NCBI RefSeq assembly: GCF_017873185.1
Contig: NZ_JAGGJX010000001.1
Location: 186,001-250,000, forward strand
Source of the DNA: Metaclostridioides mangenotii
GTDB lineage: Bacteria > Bacillota > Clostridia > Peptostreptococcales > Peptostreptococcaceae
Length of the DNA: 64,000 nt
Reading direction: 5' to 3'
The translations under genes were made by a program, and so were the position numbers. Shown one piece after another: positions 26,995-35,089 of the stretch; positions within the stretch are counted from its first letter, which is position 1; each line of letters starts with the position of its first letter. Below the pieces are notes generated by a model that did no database searches, had not been told where the DNA came from, and saw only the letters and a list, made by a program, of their open reading frames with translations.

Positions 26995-27202
26995 CATTTT
27001 TATTAGAAATTAATATAAACAGGTATCTTTGATTAGATTTATTTCTTATAATAATTTTTGGAGAGGAGACTATTGATAATGTCTTGTATAGGTAGTGGGT
27101 TGGCAAAGAGGGTGGGGAATAGTGGTTAGAGCCACATTATAACTTGATTTGAAGATTGAAAATAATTATATATAATAATACAAAGAATTAATTAAGGTAA
27201 TG
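26995..27202. other. Intergenic region with G-rich island
   Basis: No gene is seen. A 16-codon frame (27079-27129) lies behind GGAGAGGAG and is unusually rich in G runs (27091-27125) for this AT-rich DNA. I cannot assign a function. Confidence 0.3.
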
Positions 27203-27247
27203 AAAAACAGCTTTGAAGTGTTAAATAATTACTTCAAAGCTGTTTTT
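27203..27247. terminator. Bidirectional terminator overlapping 3' end of crp/fnr-like gene
   Basis: AAAAACAGCTTTGAAGT (27203-27219) is perfectly complementary to 27231-27247. The right arm encodes the last residues of the minus-strand regulator. Confidence 0.85.
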
Positions 27248-27901
27248 ATTAAAATTGATAATTCCTTCATCTCTCATTTTACCAAGTTCTCTTGAAAGTG
27301 AACTTCTGTCGACACATAGAAAATCTGCCATTTCATTTCTAGAAAATGGTATTTTGAATTTGTGGTTGTTATTTTGATCAACCTGTTTATAAAAGTACTC
27401 CATAAGTTTTTCTCTTGTACTTCTTTTAGATAGGATATCAATCTTATCGTGAAGTTGTATATTTTTAAAAGCGATTAACTTTAACATATTCTCAATTAGT
27501 CTAGAATTAAACTTGCATGTTGATGAACATGTATTTATAACTTTTTCGAATTCTACAAATAGAACTTCACAATTAGTCTGAGTTGTAACTGATATCGAAC
27601 TTGGAGCTCCAGAGCAAGCAAATACCTCAGCGAATAAGTCACCTGCTTTCAGCTCGGAGATAATGTTTCTGTTGCCGTTAATATCTTCTTTTATTATATT
27701 TGCGCAACCAGATAAGACTATGCCTACTGATGAAATTCTATTACCAACAGAGATTACTATACTATCTTTTTCGTAGTTTTGTTTGTTAGCGCCTAGGCAA
27801 TTTAGCATTTCAATTAGTTCACTATCATATAAACCTGTAAATAAAGATACAGTTTTTAGGATTTCTAAATATTTTTTTATAAAATCACATCCTTGTTGCA
27901 T
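27221..27901 (-). CDS. Crp/Fnr-family regulator divergent from ferredoxin gene
   Basis: This is a regulator of about 220 residues with a cNMP-like sensor domain (about 15-125) and a Crp-type helix-turn-helix near the C-terminus (NEMADFLCVDRSSLSRELGKM). It has several cysteines (CSGAPS, CEVLF, CSSTCKF). The start is uncertain. The frame is open to 27952, but the predicted promoter lies inside that extension. ATG 27901 has no binding site. The family-typical start, KKYLEIL, is preceded by an in-frame ATA, well spaced from AAGGATGTG, so a non-AUG start is possible. The divergent gene at 28009 encodes an Fe-S protein and is the likely target. Confidence 0.8.
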   Translation of the reverse strand: MQQGCDFIKKYLEILKTVSLFTGLYDSELIEMLNCLGANKQNYEKDSIVISVGNRISSVGIVLSGCANIIKEDINGNRNIISELKAGDLFAEVFACSGAPSSISVTTQTNCEVLFVEFEKVINTCSSTCKFNSRLIENMLKLIAFKNIQLHDKIDILSKRSTREKLMEYFYKQVDQNNNHKFKIPFSRNEMADFLCVDRSSLSRELGKMRDEGIINFNKNSFEVII

Positions 27902-27952
27902 ATGCAACCGAAATTTTGATTTTATTATACTATAATATATACATAAACACAA
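27895..27952 (-). promoter_or_regulatory. Promoter and palindromic operator of crp/fnr-like gene
   Basis: On the minus strand TTGTGT (27952-27947) and TATAAT (27929-27924) have 17-bp spacing. The perfect palindrome GTTGCATATGCAAC (27895-27908) lies just downstream of the predicted start point. It is a likely operator for autoregulation. Confidence 0.7.
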
Positions 27953-28008
27953 GTTAGATTAATAAAAAGTTAAAAATAATGTGAGAACTAAAAAAGGAGA
28001 ATAAAATT

Positions 28009-28755
28009 ATGATTAGAACAATTATAAAAATAGATAAAGATAAATGTAATGGATGTGGACTATGTATTGATGCATGTCATGAAAATGCAATGGCAATAAT
28101 AGATGGAAAAGCAACGCTCTTAAGAGATGACTATTGTGATGGCTTAGGTCACTGTATGCCTGCATGTCCAATGGATGCGCTTTCATTTGAAGAAAGAGAA
28201 GCCCTTCCCTATGATGAAGAAGCAGTTTTAGCAAATGCTAAAGCTAAAGAAGAAGTTAAAAATCAAGAGACTATGGGATGCGGATGTCCTGGATCGATGG
28301 CTAAGAGTATAGATAGAACAACTGAAAAAGACTTACCTAATAGTGATAATACTTTAGATGATGTAATGGAATATAGAGAAGTTAAGTCTAGCTTAAATCA
28401 ATGGCCAGTTCAAATAAAGTTAGTTCCAGTAAATGCGCCGTATTTTAATGGAGCTAATTTATTAGTAGCTGCAGATTGTACAGCTTATGCTTATGGAAGC
28501 TTCCACAACAAATTTATGAAAAATAAGGTTACTTTAATAGGTTGTCCTAAGCTAGATGAAGTAGATTATGCAAATAAACTTACAGAGATATTAAAATTAA
28601 ATGATATAAAAAGCTTAGTAGTTACTCGTATGGAAGTCCCTTGTTGTAGTGGTATTACAAACGCAGTTAAAAAGGCATTACAAAACAGTGGAAAAGTTAT
28701 TCCTTGGAAGGTGGTTACTATATCTACTGATGGTAAAATAATAGATGAATTATAA
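28009..28755 (+). CDS. Iron-sulfur (ferredoxin-domain) protein paired with Crp/Fnr gene
   Basis: This 248-residue cytoplasmic protein starts with a [4Fe-4S] motif, CNGCGLCIDACHENA, and a second incomplete one, YCDGLGHCMPACP, where one cysteine is Leu. A GCGCPG motif near residue 90 and further cysteines (ADCTAY, IGCPKL, VPCCSG) follow in a C-terminal domain of unknown fold. It begins behind AAAAAGGAG, divergent from a Crp/Fnr-type regulator. Such pairs occur in anaerobes, and the protein is thought to be a redox or electron-transfer factor. Its partner is unknown. Confidence 0.8.
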   Translation: MIRTIIKIDKDKCNGCGLCIDACHENAMAIIDGKATLLRDDYCDGLGHCMPACPMDALSFEEREALPYDEEAVLANAKAKEEVKNQETMGCGCPGSMAKSIDRTTEKDLPNSDNTLDDVMEYREVKSSLNQWPVQIKLVPVNAPYFNGANLLVAADCTAYAYGSFHNKFMKNKVTLIGCPKLDEVDYANKLTEILKLNDIKSLVVTRMEVPCCSGITNAVKKALQNSGKVIPWKVVTISTDGKIIDEL

Positions 28756-28855
28756 AATATAGAGTTAGTGGATTAGAAGTCAATAATAGATGTTAATTTT
28801 ATAAAATATATAATTTCGGATAATAATTGATGTGGAATGGTTTTCTGAAAACTCC

Positions 28856-28889
28856 AAAAATGGTTGGAAATTAATTTCCAACCATTTTT
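28856..28889 (+). terminator. Terminator after ferredoxin-domain gene
   Basis: AAAAATGGTTGGAAAT is perfectly complementary to ATTTCCAACCATTTTT with a two-base loop. Confidence 0.85.
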
Positions 28890-28979
28890 GTGATTTAATA
28901 TTTAGATAAATTTCTAATTATTTATATTTTAAAGATTTATTTATTTTAAAATTTCTCAAATATATAAGTTTTAGAATCT

Positions 28980-31601
28980 TTAACTGCGGCTTTGAATAAA
29001 TTTTTGTATTTCTACGAAAATTAGTTGTACCATTGATAAAGCAATTGCAAGCATCCAATGTATATAACTAATTGGTACAAGTTGGAAGATATTTGCTAAT
29101 GGTTTAAAAAGTACAATAAAAGCACTAAACAATATAGAGAATATTGTAGCATAAAATAGTGGTTTATTAGATAAAAATCCAATTTTGAAAATAGACTCAT
29201 TACTCCTTACGTTAAAAATATTGAGAACTGATGACCATGATAGAATGATAAAAGCCATTGTCATTCCTACTTCATAACTTGGAAGTGTAGAATTACTAAT
29301 TTTAACAAATTGACCGATGTAAAATCCAGTAAGAGTAATAATAACGAAAATTATCATTCTTTGTGCAATTGTTTTACCTAAACCAGCAGTAAAAATTCCT
29401 GAATTTTTCTTCAAAGGTTTTCTTGTCATTATGTCTTTATCTGGTTTCTCTACACTTAAAAAGAAACCGGGAATTCCATCTGATACAACATTTATAAGAA
29501 GAAGCTGAATTGCAATTACAGGAGGACCCCATCCAACAATAATCCCAATCAACATAATGAGAATTTCTGCAAAATTAACACTGAGCAAGAATGAAACGGT
29601 TTTACGGATATTATCATATGCAGTTCTACCTTCACTGACTGCATCTACAATTGTCGCAAAATTATCATCAGTTATAACCATATCAGCTGCATTTTTGGAT
29701 ACATCTGTACCGGTAATCCCCATTGCTGCTCCTACATCTGCAGCCTTTAACGCAGGTGCATCGTTTACGCCATCACCTGTCATGGTAATTACTTCACCAT
29801 GGGATTGCCAAGCCTGAACGATCCTAATCTTATCTTCAGGACTAACTCGTGCATAAACAGAAATATCTTTAACTTGATTTTTTAGTTCACCTTCACTCAT
29901 TTGTGAAAGTTCAGAACCTGTTAAAGAGCGATCTCCATCGTTCATAATACCAATTTCTTTCGCAATTGCTGATGCGGTAACTACATGATCTCCGGTAATC
30001 ATTACCGTTTTAATTCCAGCTGCTTTCGCATCATATACCGCTTGTTTACTTTCAGGACGTGGAGGGTCAATCATACCTACCAATCCAAGAAATGTAAGGT
30101 CATGTTCTAAACTTTCTGCATTCAAATCGGCTGGCATAGTATTGTATTTTTTATATCCTATGGCGATTACTCTTAATGCTTGTTCTGCAAAAGAATCATG
30201 CACTTTTGTAGTTCTTTGCAATAAATCTTCGTTAAAATGCACTGGAATACGGTCAAAAGCACCTTTTGTAATTGCTAGGAAACCATCATCTACCTGATGA
30301 ATTGTTGTCATTAATTTTCTATTTGAATCAAACGGTAATTCATAAACACGTGGATATTTCTGTTCCACCTCTGATTTTTTAATACCTATGTCTAGTAAGA
30401 GACGAATTATGGAAACTTCGGTAGGGTCACCAATTATTTTCTCTTCACCGTTATCTGTTTCAATCGTTGCATTAGTACAAGCAGCAAGCATTTCCAGCAA
30501 TGAAGATTCTTCGTTTGTAAATGGTTGGCTTGCATAATTAGGTTCAGAGTTAACGTGCCATATTTGTCGAATAATCATTTTATTTTGAGTTAACGTGCCT
30601 GTTTTATCGGAGCAAATAACAGATGTATTACCAATGGTTTCTACTGCGGAAATCTGACGGATAATAGTATTTTTCTTAACCATATTCTGAACTCCGTAAG
30701 CCAGTATAATAGTTACAATTACAGGGAGAGTTTCAGGCACTGCCGCTACTGAAAGAGAAATGGCTATAAGCAACATATCGACTAAAGTTTCACCATGAAT
30801 ATATACACCAACCAAAAATATTAAGATTCCCGCAAGTAATGCGACAATGCTCAATCGTTTTGCCAGTTGTCTTAAGCGTATCTGCAACGGAGTAATGAGT
30901 TTTGAAGTGTTATTAAGCAAGTCGGCAATTTTACCCATTTCTGTATTCATCCCAGTTTCGACAACAACGGCTTTTGCACGTCCGTTTGCAATAAGGCAGC
31001 CAGAATATAACATATTTAGACGATCACCCAGAGGGGCATCTTTTGATATTTGTGAATTTGTATCTTTTTCAACTGGAATACTTTCACCAGTAAGTGCGGA
31101 CTCCTCAACGAGTAAAGAATTGCTTTCAATTAGTCTTGCATCAGCGGGTATCATATCACCAGCGTTAAGTTCTATAATGTCTCCTACAACCAGTTTTGTG
31201 GAATAGATTTTACTTTTAAGGCCGTCTCTAATTACCGTAGTATAATTAGCATTCATGTTTTTTAGGGCGTCTAAAGACTTTTCAGCTTTGTTTTCTTGTG
31301 AAACACCAAGAATGATATTTAAAACAATAATAGATAAAATGACAAATACTTTCGGCCATCCATACCCTAGGGTAATTGCCATATAAGCAGAAATCCCTGC
31401 TGCAATCAATAGTATAATGGTGGTAATCTCTACTAAATGGTGGCCGATTTTTTGAAGAATTGTTTCATTTTTTTCTTCTCTAAATTGATTTTCTCCATAA
31501 AGTATAAGTCTATCTTCTGCTTCTGATTGGGTCAGTCCCTGTTGAATATTTGTGTTTATCTTTTTTATAATATTGACAATATCTTCAGTAAACCATATCA
31601 T
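28980..31601 (-). CDS. Cation-transporting P-type ATPase, Ca2+-type
   Basis: This is an 873-residue P2-type ATPase. It has the N-terminal cation-ATPase domain, TGES (actuator), SDKTGTLTQNK with the phosphorylated Asp, a nucleotide-binding domain (KGAFDR), and GDGVNDAPALKAADVG (hinge). Membrane helix 4 reads AVPETLPV, with Glu and Pro as in Ca2+ pumps. Helix 6 reads NVVSDGIPGFF, close to the N-x-x-x-D motif. It probably exports Ca2+ or a related cation. AGGAGG precedes ATG 31601. Arginine codons are largely CGN, in contrast to the AGA-dominated neighbours, which suggests horizontal transfer. Confidence 0.9.
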   Translation of the reverse strand: MIWFTEDIVNIIKKINTNIQQGLTQSEAEDRLILYGENQFREEKNETILQKIGHHLVEITTIILLIAAGISAYMAITLGYGWPKVFVILSIIVLNIILGVSQENKAEKSLDALKNMNANYTTVIRDGLKSKIYSTKLVVGDIIELNAGDMIPADARLIESNSLLVEESALTGESIPVEKDTNSQISKDAPLGDRLNMLYSGCLIANGRAKAVVVETGMNTEMGKIADLLNNTSKLITPLQIRLRQLAKRLSIVALLAGILIFLVGVYIHGETLVDMLLIAISLSVAAVPETLPVIVTIILAYGVQNMVKKNTIIRQISAVETIGNTSVICSDKTGTLTQNKMIIRQIWHVNSEPNYASQPFTNEESSLLEMLAACTNATIETDNGEEKIIGDPTEVSIIRLLLDIGIKKSEVEQKYPRVYELPFDSNRKLMTTIHQVDDGFLAITKGAFDRIPVHFNEDLLQRTTKVHDSFAEQALRVIAIGYKKYNTMPADLNAESLEHDLTFLGLVGMIDPPRPESKQAVYDAKAAGIKTVMITGDHVVTASAIAKEIGIMNDGDRSLTGSELSQMSEGELKNQVKDISVYARVSPEDKIRIVQAWQSHGEVITMTGDGVNDAPALKAADVGAAMGITGTDVSKNAADMVITDDNFATIVDAVSEGRTAYDNIRKTVSFLLSVNFAEILIMLIGIIVGWGPPVIAIQLLLINVVSDGIPGFFLSVEKPDKDIMTRKPLKKNSGIFTAGLGKTIAQRMIIFVIITLTGFYIGQFVKISNSTLPSYEVGMTMAFIILSWSSVLNIFNVRSNESIFKIGFLSNKPLFYATIFSILFSAFIVLFKPLANIFQLVPISYIHWMLAIALSMVQLIFVEIQKFIQSRS

Positions 31602-32041
31602 AAATTCTACCTCCTAAAAATTTTATTTTTGGTGTGAATAAGATAGCATAAAAAGTATATTTTAAAAATATTTTTGTCTAATAGTATTAAAAGTCATCTG
31701 CTCTTACAATATTTTTTTAACAATTATTTTAAAATGAGCAATCTCTAAATATTATCATCCTTATATTTATTTAATATACTGTCATATTTTATTTAAACTT
31801 TGGTTTTCAGATTTTTAAACATAGATAGACTTGATACAGCTCGAAATTTATTATCCACTAAGTATAATTAATACATACTTGAAAGGGTATAGGATATGCG
31901 ATCTTATACCAAAAAACAATAGAAGCAAGAAGATTTTGGAAAACACGAATAGTTATCTATTAATAGTGCTGTTGTATATTTTTAGAATATAAAAAATATA
32001 TATATTATGAGTTTAACTTTTACGTTGTATAGGAGGATTTT
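31602..32041. other. Divergent intergenic region, no gene seen
   Basis: This is 440 bp between the divergent ATPase and patatin genes. GGTATA (31885-31891 area) and TATACC about 13 bases later form a small hairpin near 31885-31912. No coding frame or clear promoter pair is seen, though both promoters must lie here. Confidence 0.4.
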
Positions 32042-32944
32042 ATGGAGACTTCAAATTTTAATATATTGACTTTTGATGGTGGAGGAATTAGGGGAGCTCT
32101 TAGCATTGATATTTTTGTAAAAATTCTGGATAGAAGAGATGATGTACTTAAAAATACAGATCTAATTGGGGGGACATCTACTGGAAGCTTAATTGCCCTA
32201 GGTCTAGCGTATGGAGTTAGTCCTATAGAAATTAAAGAACTGTATTCTATTGAAAATTCTAAATTTATATTTGGAGATAAGCACTCAGAGATGCTGAGAC
32301 CAAAGTACGATAATGACAATTTGAAAGAAGTTTTACTTAGAATATTCCCTGAGGATTTGAAGCTTAGAGATTTAGAAAAGATGGTTTTAATACCATCTTT
32401 GTATATAGGTGATAGGAATGAGCCTTGGAGGCCTATTTTTTATAATAACTTACCAAATTCTTTGACATCTGAATTCAATGTAGTAGATGTCGCTCTTGCT
32501 AGCAGTGCAGCACCAGTTTTTTTTCCAGCGTATAATCGACATATCGACGGAGGAATAATTGCAGCTGATCCAAGTTTGGCATGTATTGTTTATGCCTTAG
32601 ATTCTTGTATGGAAGTAAGGCTAGACGATATAAGATTGTTGTCTATTGGTACAGGATTTGAACACAATAGTATATCAGATGATACTACGACTTGGGGTGC
32701 TATTGATTGGATGGTAAATAAAGATCCTAGTTTACCTATTTTATCTATAACTTTAGCGGGAAATTCATTGGTAAGCCAGTATTTTTCTCAGAAGTTATTA
32801 AAGGATAACTACTATAGGTTAGATCCCAAATTAGGGAAAAATATTCCAATGGATGACTGTGCTTCACTACCTTATTTAAATTCTTTAGGTGAAAATTATA
32901 ATATAGAGCATGTGTTAAGCTGGCTTGGTATGAAGTGGCAGTAA
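32042..32944 (+). CDS. Patatin-like phospholipase
   Basis: This is a 300-residue lipid acyl hydrolase. The oxyanion loop is DGGGIRG (residues 12-18), the nucleophile Ser46 is in GTSTG, and the dyad Asp169 is in DGG. All catalytic elements are present. There is no signal peptide or membrane helix, so it is cytoplasmic. AGGAGG is correctly placed before ATG 32042. No nucleotide cyclase or other defence gene is adjacent, so it is probably a housekeeping lipase rather than an immune effector. The substrate is unknown. Confidence 0.9.
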   Translation: METSNFNILTFDGGGIRGALSIDIFVKILDRRDDVLKNTDLIGGTSTGSLIALGLAYGVSPIEIKELYSIENSKFIFGDKHSEMLRPKYDNDNLKEVLLRIFPEDLKLRDLEKMVLIPSLYIGDRNEPWRPIFYNNLPNSLTSEFNVVDVALASSAAPVFFPAYNRHIDGGIIAADPSLACIVYALDSCMEVRLDDIRLLSIGTGFEHNSISDDTTTWGAIDWMVNKDPSLPILSITLAGNSLVSQYFSQKLLKDNYYRLDPKLGKNIPMDDCASLPYLNSLGENYNIEHVLSWLGMKWQ

Positions 32945-32949
32945 ATTTA

Positions 32950-33040
32950 AGAAGTATAGTTATTTTTAAATATAGTTAATACATTATAAAGTGTTCAAAT
33001 TGTGTATTTTCTCCTATTTAAATAGACTATACTTCTATTT
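32950..33040 (+). terminator. Long-loop terminator after patatin gene
   Basis: AGAAGTATAGT (32950-32960) pairs with ACTATACTTCT (33026-33036) and continues inward with TAAATA/TATTTA. TATTTT follows. Confidence 0.6.
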
Positions 33041-33208
33041 TGCGTATAAAAAAAATCTATTATAGATAGGTAATATTGTGTGATATTATATGGTTGAATG
33101 TAGAAAAAAATAGAAAATTAAATTATTAATAGATAACTACTTACTTTAAATTCTAGAAATTTCTATATTCAAATAAAATATGAACTTATGTTTAAGTAGG
33201 AGGGTACT

Positions 33209-34786
33209 ATGAGATTTAAAAAAAGGATTTTAACACTCGGTTTAGTAGGTGCAATGCTCGTTACATCAGGATGTTCTTCAAAAAATGAAGGACAAGGGGG
33301 CTCATCAAATGGAAAGGCTCCATCTTCTATAACCTTTGTGGCAGGCGGTGATGCTATGAACTTTAATCCGCTTTATGCTAATGATAGGGTGTCTATGACT
33401 GTTATGAATGCAATATTTAATCCTCTTTACGTTATAAATGATAGCGGTGCAAAGGATTTTTATTTGGCAGATAGTATAAAGACTTCTGATGATTTTCTTA
33501 CATATACTGTTAAGTTGAAGGATGATTTAAAATGGCACGATGGGAAAGCGCTAACAGCGGATGATATAGTGTTTACGGTTGAAGCTATCTGTGATAAAAA
33601 TCAAAATTCACTTTATACAGACTCATTTATGATTGATGGAAAATCAATTCAAGCTAAAAAGGTAGATGATTCTACTGTCGAGTTTGTATTGCCAGATGTA
33701 TCTTCTTCTATTGAAAGTGTAATTGGAGATATTAGACCTATACCTAAACATATTTATGAAGGTGAAAAAGATATATCTAAAAGTGAGAAAAATATGAATC
33801 CTGTTGGAAATGGATCATATAAGTTTAAGGAGTATAAATCAGGTGAACTTATAACTCTAGAAAGATTTGATGATTTTTATGGAAAAAAAGCTAATTTAGA
33901 TACTGTAAACTATAGGATAATAGCTGATTCTAATTCAGCAAATGTAGCTCTGCAAAATGGAGAGGTAAATGCTAAATACGTAGATCCTGATCAAGTTGAG
34001 GAAGTAAAATCTAAGGGAAATGTAAATATAGTTACATATGATGAGGGAATGGTCGATAACTTAATATTTATGCAACAGTCAAATGATGCACTTAAGAAAA
34101 AGGAAGTGAGACAAGCAATTGCATATGGATTAAATAAAGAAGAGCTAATAAAAGCTACGTATAAGTCGGAAGAATATGCAGATAAAGCATACTCTCTATT
34201 TGCTTCAAATGCTATGGGTTACAGTGACGATGTAGAAAAATACAATCAAGATAAGGAAAAGGCTAAGGGATTACTTAAAAATGCAGGGGTAAAAAATCTA
34301 AAGTTAAGACTTGCATTTAGTACACATAAAAGTTCTCAAGAAGCTACTGCTTTAGTAATTCAAAGTAATTTAAAAGAAATAGGCATAGATGTAGAGTTAA
34401 AACCTATGGAAAAGAGTTCGTATTACTCAAAAATATACGAGCCTTCTACAGCGGATTTTGATTTAGCTATAAATGGATATGTAATGGGAAAAGAACCAGC
34501 AGATTATTCATCACTATTTATTAAGGATGGAGAAAATAATCCTGCAGGATATGATAATCCGAATATCGATGAGAAGTTTGCAAATGCTTTAAAAGAGATG
34601 GATGAAGTAAAGAGAAATGAAATTTATAAAGAGATTCAACAAATTGTTGTAGATGATATGGTTCTCTATCCAATTGCATATACAAAATCGATAGTTGCTT
34701 TAGATAAAAAATACGATGGAGCTAAGGAAGCAAATCCTGCTCCAATATATATGTTTAGAGATCTAAATGAATTAAAATTAAAATAA
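33209..34786 (+). CDS. Peptide ABC transporter substrate-binding lipoprotein, copy 1
   Basis: This is a 525-residue extracellular binding protein of the SBP_bac_5 (OppA/DppA) family that captures peptides for the permease encoded downstream. The lipobox LVTSGCSS makes Cys22 the lipid-anchored N-terminus. The family signature DDFLTYTVKLKDDLKWHDG lies near residue 92. It is followed by a close paralogue (35090), and the two are alike along their whole length. This suggests a tandem duplication with divergence of the ligand pocket. An AGGAGG site precedes ATG 33209. Confidence 0.93.
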   Translation: MRFKKRILTLGLVGAMLVTSGCSSKNEGQGGSSNGKAPSSITFVAGGDAMNFNPLYANDRVSMTVMNAIFNPLYVINDSGAKDFYLADSIKTSDDFLTYTVKLKDDLKWHDGKALTADDIVFTVEAICDKNQNSLYTDSFMIDGKSIQAKKVDDSTVEFVLPDVSSSIESVIGDIRPIPKHIYEGEKDISKSEKNMNPVGNGSYKFKEYKSGELITLERFDDFYGKKANLDTVNYRIIADSNSANVALQNGEVNAKYVDPDQVEEVKSKGNVNIVTYDEGMVDNLIFMQQSNDALKKKEVRQAIAYGLNKEELIKATYKSEEYADKAYSLFASNAMGYSDDVEKYNQDKEKAKGLLKNAGVKNLKLRLAFSTHKSSQEATALVIQSNLKEIGIDVELKPMEKSSYYSKIYEPSTADFDLAINGYVMGKEPADYSSLFIKDGENNPAGYDNPNIDEKFANALKEMDEVKRNEIYKEIQQIVVDDMVLYPIAYTKSIVALDKKYDGAKEANPAPIYMFRDLNELKLK

Positions 34787-35089
34787 AGTAAAAATTTTTT
34801 AAAATAAACTAAATTATCGATTTATGATTTTAAATAAATTTTAAAAAGTTTTATAGAACAAGTCTTATAAAGTATGTTTTGTACCAAAAGATAATTTGGT
34901 TAAAATAGAGCAGTTTCAAGACTCTTAACTTATAATTATTTATTTTGCAAGAAATAATTATTGACTTTTACTATCAAAATGATAATATAGATAAAGAACA
35001 TCGATTATCATTTTGATAGTCAACGCAATATTATATAAAAATAAATTATTTTATTAAACCGAAGATGTTTAATAAGTTAGGGGTATTTT
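34787..35089 (+). promoter_or_regulatory. Intergenic region with operator-like inverted repeat and promoter
   Basis: ACTATCAAAATGATAAT (34970-34986) is repeated inverted, perfectly, at 35004-35020. A promoter-like pair, TTGACT (34961-34966) and TAATAT (34983-34988), straddles the left arm with a 16-bp spacer. No T-run follows, so this looks like an operator for separate control of the second binding protein, not a terminator. The first 130 bp show no clear terminator for copy 1. Confidence 0.55.

Noticed and set aside
32042-32944. Patatin as CBASS defence effector (CapV)
   Set aside because: No cyclic-nucleotide synthase, ubiquitin-like or other defence genes adjoin it.
34970-35020. Fur/PerR box in the intergenic inverted repeat
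   Set aside because: The arms contain ATTATCA/TGATAAT but in the wrong order and spacing for TGATAAT-N-ATTATCA, and no iron gene is next to it.
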